Positions 1 to 5,927 of a stretch of DNA of 6,502 nucleotides are shown in pieces (positions within the stretch are counted from its first letter, which is position 1; the number at the start of each line of letters is the position of its first letter). The notes under the pieces were generated by a model that saw nothing but the letters and a program-made list of their open reading frames with translations, did no database searches and had not been told where the DNA came from. The position numbers were made by a program, and so were the translations under genes. The stretch lies in the NCBI GenBank assembly GCA_947377625.1, contig CANCGR010000155.1, positions 1 to 6,502 of the forward strand. The letters are read 5' to 3'. The DNA comes from Gammaproteobacteria bacterium. Its GTDB lineage: Bacteria > Pseudomonadota > Gammaproteobacteria > Pseudomonadales > Pseudohongiellaceae.

Positions 1-647
1 CAGGTTTCGACCAGGTCGTCTTCCGCAAAGGTTTCCGCGATACGTGCTGCCACCTCAAAATATCCCGCCAGTTGATCAGTGGTAGGGCTCATTGCCACCG
101 GCAACAGCCAACGCACATCGCGCACCAGCACCGGCTGATCAGCAGGTGAGCCTAACCATAACTGGTCAAGCACACCTTGCACTTGTGCCAGCCGTTCGCT
201 GACACCGCTCGCGTCATCATCCCAAAGCCGCATATTCAACAGCGTAAGGCACCGCAGCAGATACACATTGAACAAGGTGTGCGCGTAGCGAACTCTTCCC
301 TTCTGGCCAGGCCAGCGCGTCTGCCGCCAAAAGTGAAAACCGCGCACCATCAGCGCGGCTGCATCGATGATGTCGTTGCCGGGATTTGTGCGCGGTTTGA
401 AGCCGCTGGCCCAATGCGCGTGCTCCAATTGATCCCGCAGACGAGCCTGGTCACCGGTAAGGCACGCGAGCTCGAAGAAGCAATCCTTGATAAGCCGGGA
501 CAGCAAGGCACTATCTTGTTGATACTCGCTCGGCTGTTTTTGGCAGTTCAGCAGCCGCTCTATTCGCTCGACAATTGCAGTGCGATTGGCGAGGAAAACG
601 CGCAGCAGTTCGACGTGTGCGTTAAATGAAATAGATGTCTGAGTCAT
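1..647 (-). CDS. Conserved-looking protein of unknown function (C-terminus beyond the left edge)
   Basis: A reading frame starts with ATG at 647 and stays open for 215 codons to the left edge, so the C-terminus is missing. I do not recognise a named family. The visible part appears soluble and mostly helical, with no signal peptide or membrane segment. The stretch at residues 78-120 (HWASGFKPRTNPG, then FHFWRQTRWPGQKGRVRYAH) is rich in Trp, Arg and Gly. It looks like a conserved core, similar to hypothetical proteins I recall from marine and soil gammaproteobacteria, but I cannot attach a function. The start is the only early ATG, but its Shine-Dalgarno is poor (AAAGAAAC), so initiation may be weak. 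A -10-like TATCAT lies about 30 bases upstream on this strand. The gene is divergent from the small zinc-ribbon gene. The lack of in-frame stops and the sensible composition make a real gene likely. Confidence 0.8.
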   Translation of the reverse strand, partial: MTQTSISFNAHVELLRVFLANRTAIVERIERLLNCQKQPSEYQQDSALLSRLIKDCFFELACLTGDQARLRDQLEHAHWASGFKPRTNPGNDIIDAAALMVRGFHFWRQTRWPGQKGRVRYAHTLFNVYLLRCLTLLNMRLWDDDASGVSERLAQVQGVLDQLWLGSPADQPVLVRDVRWLLPVAMSPTTDQLAGYFEVAARIAETFAEDDLVET

Positions 648-677
648 GTTTCTTTTGTCGGTAAAGCCATAAACAGG

Positions 678-683
678 ATGATA
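678..683 (-). promoter_or_regulatory. Candidate -10 box for the leftward gene starting at 647
   Basis: On the minus strand this hexamer reads TATCAT, matching the sigma-70 -10 consensus at five of six bases. Transcription would start about 25 bases before the ATG at 647. No good -35 is present at 16-18 bases; TTGGGA lies at 15 bases. The site also sits beside a small inverted repeat, ACAGT-N7-ACTGT, at 683-699. Confidence 0.35.
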
Positions 684-688
684 CAGTT

Positions 689-718
689 TTTGTGACTGTC
701 CCAACTCTTCGTTATGCT
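689..718 (+). promoter_or_regulatory. Candidate sigma-70 promoter for the small zinc-ribbon gene
   Basis: TTGTGA (689-694) and TATGCT (713-718) are separated by 18 bases, each matching four of six consensus positions. Transcription would begin near 725. That leaves a leader of about 11 bases to the TTG at 736, or about 26 bases to the alternative GTG at 751. This is a motif match by eye only. Confidence 0.35.
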
Positions 719-735
719 GCCCATCCCTGATCAAG

Positions 736-927
736 TTGAGTGGCTTTGGCGTGGCAGACATCCTTCCCTTCAAGCGCAAACCGGCACCCAAACGCAGTGC
801 CTTGTGTACCAGCGGGCATCATCGCTGGGTGATCCGGCAGGACAAGCCGTTCGAGAACAAGCAAGGCAAGCTGGTTACTGTCTATCGCTGCGAGCGCTGC
901 GGTGTAGAGCGCACCAAGGCTCATTAA
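736..927 (+). CDS. Small zinc-ribbon-like conserved protein (63 aa, or 58 aa from an internal GTG)
   Basis: The product is basic and very short. It carries Cys24 followed by His28-His29 (LCTSGHHRW) and, near the end, Cys52-x-x-Cys55 (YRCERCG), a spacing typical of a small zinc ribbon. The middle, KQGKLVTVYRCERCG, resembles small uncharacterised gammaproteobacterial proteins that I recall ending in a similar RCxRCG motif. Metal binding is inferred from the Cys/His pattern, and the function is unknown. No ATG is available in frame after the stop at 679. Candidate starts are TTG 736, which has almost no Shine-Dalgarno, and GTG 751, which has a weak GAG about 10 bases upstream and gives a protein beginning MADILPFKRK. 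I list the longer form, but the GTG start is equally plausible. It stands alone between a divergent gene and the DoxX-like operon. Confidence 0.72.
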   Translation: MSGFGVADILPFKRKPAPKRSALCTSGHHRWVIRQDKPFENKQGKLVTVYRCERCGVERTKAH

Positions 928-1004
928 ACAGTTTGGTCAGAGCCTTGCGGGATTCCCTGTTTTTAATTGGCTAACTGCTCGCTGGCGGCGCCATGTGGCC
1001 CTGT

Positions 1005-1033
1005 TTGCAACCTGCCTGCACACCGACTAAGCT
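1005..1033 (+). promoter_or_regulatory. Weak candidate promoter for the DoxX-like/DUF805 operon
   Basis: TTGCAA (1005-1010) and TAAGCT (1028-1033) are spaced by 17 bases, about 60 bases before the ATG at 1093. The -10 matches only three of six consensus bases, so this is tentative. The 165-base gap from 928 to 1092 shows no other gene. A run of T at about 960-964, after a very short GC element, could be a poor terminator for the small upstream gene. Confidence 0.25.
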
Positions 1034-1092
1034 CTGCCGGGCAACGGTCACAGCAAGATGGCCAAGACAATAACAACAGATGGAGGGGCTCG

Positions 1093-1899
1093 ATGAAATA
1101 TGCAGTCTGGTTTTTGCGATTCATATTCGCAGCGTGGATGATTCCTTCGGGTCTTAACCACTTCATTCCGCTCTTCCCGCAACCGATGGGTTCGCAGCCC
1201 TTGAGCATGGAGCTCATCAGAGCACTGCTCGACAGTGGCCTGTTTGATCTGGTCAAGGCCGTGGAGCTGATCGCCGGGCTCGGTGTCTTGTTCGGTTTCT
1301 ACACACCGCTCGCGTTGCTGATCTGCATGCCGGTGTCGTTCAATGTGTTCTACTGGGATGCACCGCTTGAAGGCTGGGGCTCAGGTGCTGCGCGCTTCGG
1401 CTATGCCGTGCTGTTGGTCAACGTGCTGCTGTGCCTGACCTACATCAAGAGCTATCGCGCGATGTTCACATTGCGTGTGGAAGCCAAACAGATGCAGCAG
1501 CTGGTGCTTGGCGGCCGCATTCTCTTTGGCGCCTGGATGCTGCTCAACAGCGCCAACTACCTGTTTCTTTCGCTGTGGCCCGCGCCCGCTGGCCATGAGC
1601 CACTTGCCATTCAACTGATGACGTCTTTGGTTCACTCACGCCTGCTGGATGTGGCAATGGTGATCCAGTTGGTGACCGGTGCGTTGATTCTCGCAGGCTT
1701 CATCGTTCCGGCCGCGCTGTGCATATTGATGCCGATCTCGACCTGCGCACTGTATTGGGCGGCGATACTGGATCATCAACCGATGAATTTGTTGCTGGCA
1801 CTGGCGGCTTTTGCACTCAACGGGCTGCTGATGCTGGCTTACCTGCGTTACTACGATGGCGCACTGCAACGACAAGCACTGACCCTTGGCGAAGCGTGA
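1093..1899 (+). CDS. DoxX-like membrane protein with two tandem repeat units (268 aa)
   Basis: This is a hydrophobic integral membrane protein with about eight predicted spans. It has two homologous halves. Unit 1 (about residues 9-125) contains RFIFAAWMIPSGLNHF, LVKAVELIAGLGVLFGFYTP and MPVSFNVFYWD. Unit 2 (about 142-258) repeats these as RILFGAWMLLNSANYLF, VAMVIQLVTGALILAGF and MPISTCALYWA. The offset is 133-134 residues, exactly half the length. The pattern of K55-x-x-E58 followed by a GxxLLxGxxxP-like segment is typical of DoxX/DoxX-like proteins, which are normally single units of roughly 120-150 residues. The biochemical role of these small inner-membrane proteins is mostly undefined. 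In unit 2 the polar residues His23, Lys55 and Glu58 are replaced by Tyr, Met and Gln. I chose ATG 1093 because GGAGGGG lies 4 bases before it; the frame is open further upstream but without a good start. It is co-transcribed with the DUF805 gene. Confidence 0.88.
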   Translation: MKYAVWFLRFIFAAWMIPSGLNHFIPLFPQPMGSQPLSMELIRALLDSGLFDLVKAVELIAGLGVLFGFYTPLALLICMPVSFNVFYWDAPLEGWGSGAARFGYAVLLVNVLLCLTYIKSYRAMFTLRVEAKQMQQLVLGGRILFGAWMLLNSANYLFLSLWPAPAGHEPLAIQLMTSLVHSRLLDVAMVIQLVTGALILAGFIVPAALCILMPISTCALYWAAILDHQPMNLLLALAAFALNGLLMLAYLRYYDGALQRQALTLGEA

Positions 1900-1908
1900 G
1901 GAGAACTT

Positions 1909-2265
1909 ATGACTTTTGATGCTTTGTTTGTAAACCCCAACGGCCGCACCGCACGATCAGAGTTTGTGCCTGCACTTGTTACGGTGCTCGCAGCGATCGC
2001 ATTCTTCGAATACATCGTGCCGGGCCGTACTTCGCAGTTCTGCATATTGATGCTGCTGTATCCGGCTGCCGTGTTGCTGGCGCGCCGACTGCACGACATG
2101 AGCAAGCCTGCCTGGATGGCGCTGTTGCCTTTGGCGTTGCTGATTGCAGCACTGCTCATCCGTCTGAAATATTTCAGCTTGGGCGAGCCCATCGACAGCA
2201 CTGTGAAGTGGATCGGCCTCGGTGCCGCCGCCGCGCTCGCACTGTGGGGCTGTGCGAAAAAATAG
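1909..2265 (+). CDS. DUF805 family inner-membrane protein (118 aa)
   Basis: The N-terminal segment NPNGRTARSEF (residues 9-19) fits the DUF805 signature of a Gly-Arg-x-x-Arg-x-x-Phe/Tyr motif just before the first membrane span. The central ARRLHDMSKPAW (58-69) fits the highly conserved RRLHD element between spans. About four hydrophobic segments are visible (roughly 20-38, 44-57, 69-85 and 100-114). Escherichia coli YhaH and YhaI are well-known relatives, and no biochemical function is established. The start is secure: GAGGAG at 1898-1903 overlaps the stop of the DoxX-like gene, and the ATG follows 9 bases after that stop, so the two genes are an operon and probably translationally coupled. 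The usual aromatic pair after the Arg motif is replaced by Val-Pro. The gene ends shortly before a large palindrome that may terminate it. Confidence 0.88.
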   Translation: MTFDALFVNPNGRTARSEFVPALVTVLAAIAFFEYIVPGRTSQFCILMLLYPAAVLLARRLHDMSKPAWMALLPLALLIAALLIRLKYFSLGEPIDSTVKWIGLGAAAALALWGCAKK

Positions 2266-2278
2266 CTGGGAAATAAAG

Positions 2279-2326
2279 AAATCGGTGTCAGAGTCGTATT
2301 TCGAAATATGACTCTGACACCTATTT
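2279..2326. repeat. 48-bp near-perfect palindrome between convergent genes (REP-like element or bidirectional terminator)
   Basis: The arms are AAATCGGTGTCAGAGTCG on the left and, read on the other strand, AAATAGGTGTCAGAGTCA. They continue into TATTTCGAAATA at the centre, which is 2302/2303. Only two of 24 pairs are mismatched, and one of these is a G-T that would still pair as G-U in RNA. The element lies 13 bases after the DUF805 stop and 10 bases before the stop of the leftward gene. It could therefore fold into a strong hairpin in both transcripts. The GTGTCAGAGT core resembles, from memory, short palindromes dispersed in environmental proteobacterial genomes near RAYT (REP-associated tyrosine transposase) genes. 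No such transposase is in this window, so mobility is inferred. Confidence 0.75.
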
Positions 2327-2336
2327 GATTTGGCGC

Positions 2337-3245
2337 TTACTTCGCAACGCGATCCGAAGTCGGCCAGTAGCGTGAGGTGCCGATCGGCAGCCCTTTGAAG
2401 AAGGCGTTGACGGAATGAATCTCGCCACCCCACACCTTGAACGCCTCGAAGGTGATCAGTGAGTTGCCAACACCGTAGGAATCACCGGTGTGGCCGAAGT
2501 TCATCCACAGCACTACCACACCGTTCTCTTCATCAACCACTGCCACGTTGGCAATGATGCTCGGGTGCACCATGAGGTTTTGTGCATACATGTTGCAATC
2601 ACCGCGACCACAGCCTTGGCCGGCAGTAATAACGCCGTTCTCGACGCGGTAAGCTTCTTTGGCAAACGGCGTATCACCGTCGATAAAGCTGCCGATACGC
2701 AAGCCTTCAGGGTAAGTGAGCGCAGTCTTGATCATCGCATCGCGCGCCATTTTCTTGCCGGCCGGCACTGCGTCAGGGAACCCACGCACGGGCGCGCCCA
2801 GCTCTTTCGGCTGAAAGCGTGATTCGGGCGTGATGCGATTCACCAGCGTTTCGATGCCGGTGATTTTGTTGTCCTTGATATAGAGCAGCACGGACAATTG
2901 TGCCTGGTTCTTGTCACCTTCCATCAACACCATGTGCGCGGCAGCCACTTGTTTTTTCACATCCAGGTAGTCCTGGCGGAAAACGGTTTTGGCCGTCACT
3001 GATTTCCAGATGCCCTCACCCAGCTTTGCATCCTTGGAGTCTTCGGTGAACTTCACGTTGTCGGCCAGCGGCAGCTTGGACGCATCGTGCGCGATCAACG
3101 CATCGACATATTTGGTGAGCATGTTGCCGAGGCAAGCGCGATCACAATCTGCGGCCGAAGCAGATGCAGATGACAGACCCAACAGGGTCAACAAGCCGGT
3201 GGCAACAAGGGTTTTTGCTTTGAACGTATAACGTTGCTGAAACAT
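2337..3245 (-). CDS. Secreted protein with two NTF2/SnoaL-like halves (302 aa), paralogue A
   Basis: Residues 1-32 form a signal peptide: basic MFQQRYTFKAK, a hydrophobic core VATGLLTLLGL, then Ala/Ser-rich SASASAA with cleavage near residue 31-32. The mature protein starts with CDRACLG (34-40). Half 1 (about 34-140) contains HD at 53-54, WKSVTA (80-85) and a beta-rich LLYIKDNKITGIE. Half 2 (about 165-302) contains RVENG (200-204), GCGRGDC with Cys212 and Cys217, a QN pair, VVVLWMNFGH and a C-terminal YWP. This layout fits a tandem NTF2/SnoaL-like fold, probably the family catalogued as DUF8021 (from memory). I see no catalytic set that identifies a reaction, so enzyme or binding protein are both possible. 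Start ATG 3245 follows GGAGG by 4 bases; the frame is open 20 codons further up without a better start. It is downstream of the MFS gene on the same strand and paralogous to the protein encoded at 4917-5897. Confidence 0.85.
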   Translation of the reverse strand: MFQQRYTFKAKTLVATGLLTLLGLSSASASAADCDRACLGNMLTKYVDALIAHDASKLPLADNVKFTEDSKDAKLGEGIWKSVTAKTVFRQDYLDVKKQVAAAHMVLMEGDKNQAQLSVLLYIKDNKITGIETLVNRITPESRFQPKELGAPVRGFPDAVPAGKKMARDAMIKTALTYPEGLRIGSFIDGDTPFAKEAYRVENGVITAGQGCGRGDCNMYAQNLMVHPSIIANVAVVDEENGVVVLWMNFGHTGDSYGVGNSLITFEAFKVWGGEIHSVNAFFKGLPIGTSRYWPTSDRVAK

Positions 3246-3371
3246 GATTCCTCCAATGAAAGATGGTAGCGGGACTGACTGTTTTTCTGTGCTGCGTGAA
3301 CTCACAAACCTACCCTATGGGCAGACACAAAGGGAAGCCGGTAAACGTGAATCAACAGGGCATGCCAACAC

Positions 3372-3401
3372 AAGCTGGAGCAGCGCTGCTGCTCTCAGCT
3401 T
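3372..3401 (-). terminator. Hairpin overlapping the MFS stop codon
   Basis: Read on the minus strand, a perfect seven-base-pair stem, GAGCAGC/GCTGCTC, with a three-base AGC loop occupies 3378-3394. It is flanked by an outer AAGCT/AGCTT pairing (3372-3376 with 3397-3401) across a small internal loop. It starts within the last codons of the transporter and is followed by TTGTGTTGG, which is only partly T-rich. It may be a leaky terminator or an RNA-stabilising structure that sets relative expression of the transporter and paralogue A. The remaining gap, 3246-3371, shows no gene and no convincing promoter. Confidence 0.5.
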
Positions 3402-4699
3402 TTGCCGCGACGCAGGAACATCACGGCTCCACCCGCCAACGAGCACAGGCCGAGCGCCAGCAGACCCGGCTGAAACTCGCCGGTAGAGTCCTTGATCACG
3501 CCAACCATCCACGGCGCAAACTGGCCCGACAGATTGCCCAGTGAAGACACCAGCGCGATGCCAACCGCAGCCTGCTTGCTGGAGAAACTTTCACTCACCG
3601 CCGACAGGAACGGCCCCTTCACTGCATAAATACCGGCCGCAGAAACCGAAAGCGCCACCAGCGCCAGCCATGGTGAAGTGACCCAGAAACACGCAGCCAA
3701 ACCGGCAGCAGCGACCCAAGCGGCAGCCACGGTATGCCACACGCGCTCGCCGCTGCGATCAGAATGACGCCCCCACACGATCATCGCAATGGAGCCGCAA
3801 ATGAACGGCACCGCGCTGATAAGACCGGTTTCAAGATTGCTGACACCGAAGCTCTTGACGATCTGCGGCAGCCACAGCCCTAGCCCGTAGCTGGGCACCC
3901 CAGTGCCGAAGAACACCAACGCAAACACGATCACGCGCGGGTCACCCAACAACTTCAATTGTTGCAGCAGGCTGGTATGGCCGCCTTGTTCGGGTTGCGC
4001 GGCCCGCTCACGCGCCAGCGCATCTTTCACATAAGCGCGCTCGTCGGCACTAAGCCATTTGGCTTTGTCTGGCCCGTCTGACAGCAGCACCCAGATCAAC
4101 ACGCCAATCACCAGCGCCGGAATCGCTTCCAGAATATAGAGCCACTGCCAGCCCTTGAAACCGAGGATGCCATCCATGCCCAGCAACAGGCCGGAAATCG
4201 GCGAACCGATCACACTCGACAACGGAATGCCCAGCGCGAACATGCTGATGTAGCGCGCGCGAAAGCGCTTGGGAAACCAGTAGGTCAGGTAGAGCACTAC
4301 GCCGGGAAACAGGCCCGCCTCCACCACGCCCAGCGAGAAGCGCGCGATGTTGAACTGGGTGGCGGTGGTAACGAAGAACATCGCGCCCGCCACGATTGCG
4401 CAGCAGACCATGATGCGCGCCAGCCAGATGCGGGCGCCGATGCGTTCGAGCAGATAGTTGCTGGGCGCTTCAAAAATCATGTACGACAGAAAGAACAGCC
4501 CGGCGCCGAAACCGAAATCGGACGCTGACATATTGAGGTCTTTGGACGCAGTGATCGCCGCAAAGCCCACATTGACACGGTCGATATAGGAAATAACGAA
4601 GGCAGCCAGCAGTACCGGCACACAGCGCATACCGATGCGTGCGAACAGGCGCCGCGCGTATTCTTCATCAGCGTCGATTGCTTTGGTCTGACTGCTCAT
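3395..4699 (-). CDS. MFS transporter, anion:cation symporter (ACS) type (434 aa)
   Basis: The length and about twelve hydrophobic segments fit the major facilitator superfamily. The N-terminal RIGMRCVPVL followed by ISYIDRVNVGFA (36-47) is the characteristic ACS-family opening (first span ending in a Leu/Ile-Asp-Arg-x-Asn motif). EAPSNYLLERIGARIWLAR (77-95) is the family's second-span and loop 2-3 signature. A second loop motif, GRHSDRSGER (310-319), lies between spans 8 and 9, and the central loop contains LLSDGPDKAKWLSADER. ACS members import organic anions such as tartrate, glucarate, phthalate or hydroxylated aromatic acids with protons or sodium. The actual substrate cannot be read here. 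I chose ATG 4699 because AGAGGG lies eight bases upstream; the adjacent TTG 4702 is less well spaced. It is followed on the same strand by a secreted paralogue and is divergent from the other one, which suggests a shared substrate. Confidence 0.92.
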   Translation of the reverse strand: MSSQTKAIDADEEYARRLFARIGMRCVPVLLAAFVISYIDRVNVGFAAITASKDLNMSASDFGFGAGLFFLSYMIFEAPSNYLLERIGARIWLARIMVCCAIVAGAMFFVTTATQFNIARFSLGVVEAGLFPGVVLYLTYWFPKRFRARYISMFALGIPLSSVIGSPISGLLLGMDGILGFKGWQWLYILEAIPALVIGVLIWVLLSDGPDKAKWLSADERAYVKDALARERAAQPEQGGHTSLLQQLKLLGDPRVIVFALVFFGTGVPSYGLGLWLPQIVKSFGVSNLETGLISAVPFICGSIAMIVWGRHSDRSGERVWHTVAAAWVAAAGLAACFWVTSPWLALVALSVSAAGIYAVKGPFLSAVSESFSSKQAAVGIALVSSLGNLSGQFAPWMVGVIKDSTGEFQPGLLALGLCSLAGGAVMFLRRGKS

Positions 4700-4718
4700 C
4701 AATGAATCCCTCTGCCGC

Positions 4719-4736
4719 GCTTGCTGTTTCGCAAGC
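4719..4736. promoter_or_regulatory. Inverted repeat in the MFS gene leader (possible operator or hairpin)
   Basis: GCTTGC (4719-4724) and GCAAGC (4731-4736) form a perfect six-base inverted repeat around a six-base spacer. It lies just upstream of the transporter's Shine-Dalgarno. It could be an operator for an unseen regulator or a short hairpin in the transporter's 5' leader. No regulator gene lies next to it. Confidence 0.35.
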
Positions 4737-4762
4737 TATTGAAGCCAAATTTGCCGGGCGCA

Positions 4763-4791
4763 AGTATCGTGGGGTTGGCAGACCTAAACAA
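4763..4791 (-). promoter_or_regulatory. Candidate promoter for the MFS gene
   Basis: On the minus strand, TTGTTT (4791-4786) and GATACT (4768-4763) are separated by 17 bases. This would give a leader of about 57 bases that contains the inverted repeat at 4719-4736. The consensus match is modest (three and four of six). The whole 217-base divergent interval 4700-4916 contains no supported gene and serves two opposite transcription units. Confidence 0.35.
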
Positions 4792-4880
4792 GGGTTTGAC
4801 CGGCTTATTCCAGAACTGTTGTGCACCTGTCGCAAGGCGCCACTTGTCACAGGCAGACAGTGCCTAACGTGAAACAACAC

Positions 4881-4908
4881 TGCTATGCTTGTGGCACTTA
4901 CAAGGAGG
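4881..4908 (+). promoter_or_regulatory. Extended -10 promoter element and strong ribosome binding site for paralogue B
   Basis: TGC-TATGCT at 4881-4889 is an extended -10 (TG, one base, then a hexamer matching four of six). Extended -10 promoters can work with a poor -35, and none is clear here. Transcription would begin near 4896. AAGGAGG at 4902-4908 is a near-ideal Shine-Dalgarno eight bases before ATG 4917, and this fixes the start of the secreted protein. Confidence 0.5.
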
Positions 4909-4916
4909 CAGTCCCC

Positions 4917-5897
4917 ATGAAAAAACGCATCCAGATGTCGCTGTGTACCGGTTTGCTCGCGCTGACGAGCAGCACGCTCTACGCCCAGGAATCATGCGAC
5001 CGCGCGTGCCTTGGCACCGCGCTTGATCAATATCTTGCAGCGGTGGTCAAACACGATCCCAAGGCCGCACCGCTGGCAGTGGGAATACGGCAGACCGAAA
5101 ACGCCATCAATGTGGCGCCGGGGTTCGGCGTTTGGAAATCAGTCACTGCTTTGGGAGATGTGCAGCGCAAATATTTCGATGCGGTCAGTGGGCAAGCCGC
5201 CTATTACGGCAGTGTGAAAGAGGGCGCCGACAGCGCGTTGGTGACCGCCCGCATCAAAGTTGAAAACCACCGCATTACTGAAGCCGAATGGTATATCGCC
5301 CGTGCCAATGATCCGGGTTTGAGCGGCGAACGCCAACCAGGCAAACCGCCGGCCAATCTGCTGAATGTTGATTATCTGAAACAGAACGGGCCGCCGATTC
5401 GCGTGGTGCCGGCTGTTGAACGCTCTGATCGCGAAACGTTGATACGCATTGTTGACAGCTACTTCGACGCGCTGACCTCGCATGACCGCACAGTAGCGCA
5501 AGCGCATGCTGGCTGTGGCCGCGCCGAAAACGGCTCGCCTGCACCTGGCGGGCAGTTTCTGCCGCCGCTCCCCACCGCCACTGCGGCACCAGCGCCAGCG
5601 GCCAGCCCAAGCACCGACCCGACCGCCAACGACTGTTTGGCAGGCTTGCAGAATTTCAATTTGGCGATGGTAGTAGCGCGCCGCATTCCCCTGGTAGATG
5701 TGGAAGCGCAAGCAGTGTTGTCATACGCGGTGTTCATTCGTAAAGCCGGCACCGCCACTCCACGCAATGTGTTCAGCGAATGGTTTTTCATTGATCAGGC
5801 CAAGATTCGCACGGTCTACACCGCGATGTTCTACCCCAAGCCTGAGCTGGCTGTGCCGAACTGGCCGCCGTATAACGGCAACTGGCCTTTGAAATAA
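4917..5897 (+). CDS. Secreted protein with two NTF2/SnoaL-like halves and a Pro/Ala-rich insertion (326 aa), paralogue B
   Basis: MKKRIQMSLCTGLLALTSST followed by LYAQ is a classical signal peptide, cleaved near residue 23. The mature N-terminus ESCDRACLG and the later VWKSVTA (72-78) match paralogue A encoded at 2337-3245. Half 1 (about 27-130) has HD (46-47), TEN (60-62), and RIKVENHRITEAEW (112-125). Half 2 (about 170-326) has RAENG (202-206), Cys240 followed five residues later by Gln-Asn, and a Trp-Pro-rich tail (NWPPYNGNWPLK). Between ENG and Cys240 lies a Pro/Ala/Thr-rich stretch (about 207-238), roughly 21 residues longer than the matching stretch in paralogue A. The overall fit is to tandem NTF2/SnoaL-like secreted proteins, possibly DUF8021 (from memory). 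No reaction can be assigned. The frame extends 32 codons upstream, but the AAGGAGG site fixes ATG 4917. It is divergent from the MFS gene. Confidence 0.87.
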   Translation: MKKRIQMSLCTGLLALTSSTLYAQESCDRACLGTALDQYLAAVVKHDPKAAPLAVGIRQTENAINVAPGFGVWKSVTALGDVQRKYFDAVSGQAAYYGSVKEGADSALVTARIKVENHRITEAEWYIARANDPGLSGERQPGKPPANLLNVDYLKQNGPPIRVVPAVERSDRETLIRIVDSYFDALTSHDRTVAQAHAGCGRAENGSPAPGGQFLPPLPTATAAPAPAASPSTDPTANDCLAGLQNFNLAMVVARRIPLVDVEAQAVLSYAVFIRKAGTATPRNVFSEWFFIDQAKIRTVYTAMFYPKPELAVPNWPPYNGNWPLK

Positions 5898-5905
5898 AGG
5901 GCCAG
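5882..5905. terminator. Hairpin over the paralogue B stop codon, between convergent genes
   Basis: CTGGCCTTT (5882-5890) pairs with AAGGGCCAG (5897-5905) around a six-base GAAATA loop, giving nine pairs with one G-U wobble. It spans the TAA stop. No U-tract follows on either strand, so it is a weak candidate for a factor-independent terminator and may instead stabilise 3' ends. An alternative pairing exists between GCCAG (5901-5905) and CTGGC (5923-5927). The convergent regulator gene ends 30 bases away. Confidence 0.4.
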
Positions 5906-5927
5906 AAAGACCAAGCAGCTACCTGGC

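Noticed and set aside
177..629. 150-codon plus-strand frame
   Set aside because: It lies entirely opposite the leftward gene that is open from 647 to the edge. Its translation has no recognisable pattern and no good ribosome binding site; it is a shadow frame.
675..699. LexA-like (CTGT...ACAG) operator near the left divergent promoters
   Set aside because: The CTGT and ACAG elements are not in the CTGT-N8-ACAG arrangement required for a gammaproteobacterial LexA box.
714..974. 86-codon plus-strand frame starting with ATG
   Set aside because: It overlaps the zinc-ribbon frame in another register. Its translation lacks conserved-looking motifs, while the 736-927 frame has a clear Cys/His pattern.
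967..1092. N-terminal extension of the DoxX-like protein
   Set aside because: The added 42 residues are polar and unlike a membrane protein start. The strong GGAGGGG site supports ATG 1093.
4639..4880. Short frames on both strands in the divergent promoter region
   Set aside because: They overlap the start of the transporter and the promoter elements, and neither has a recognisable product.
5139..5711. 190-codon minus-strand frame opposite paralogue B
   Set aside because: The opposite strand encodes a protein with a signal peptide and paralogue-supported motifs. This frame is Arg/Ala-rich antisense translation without a ribosome binding site.
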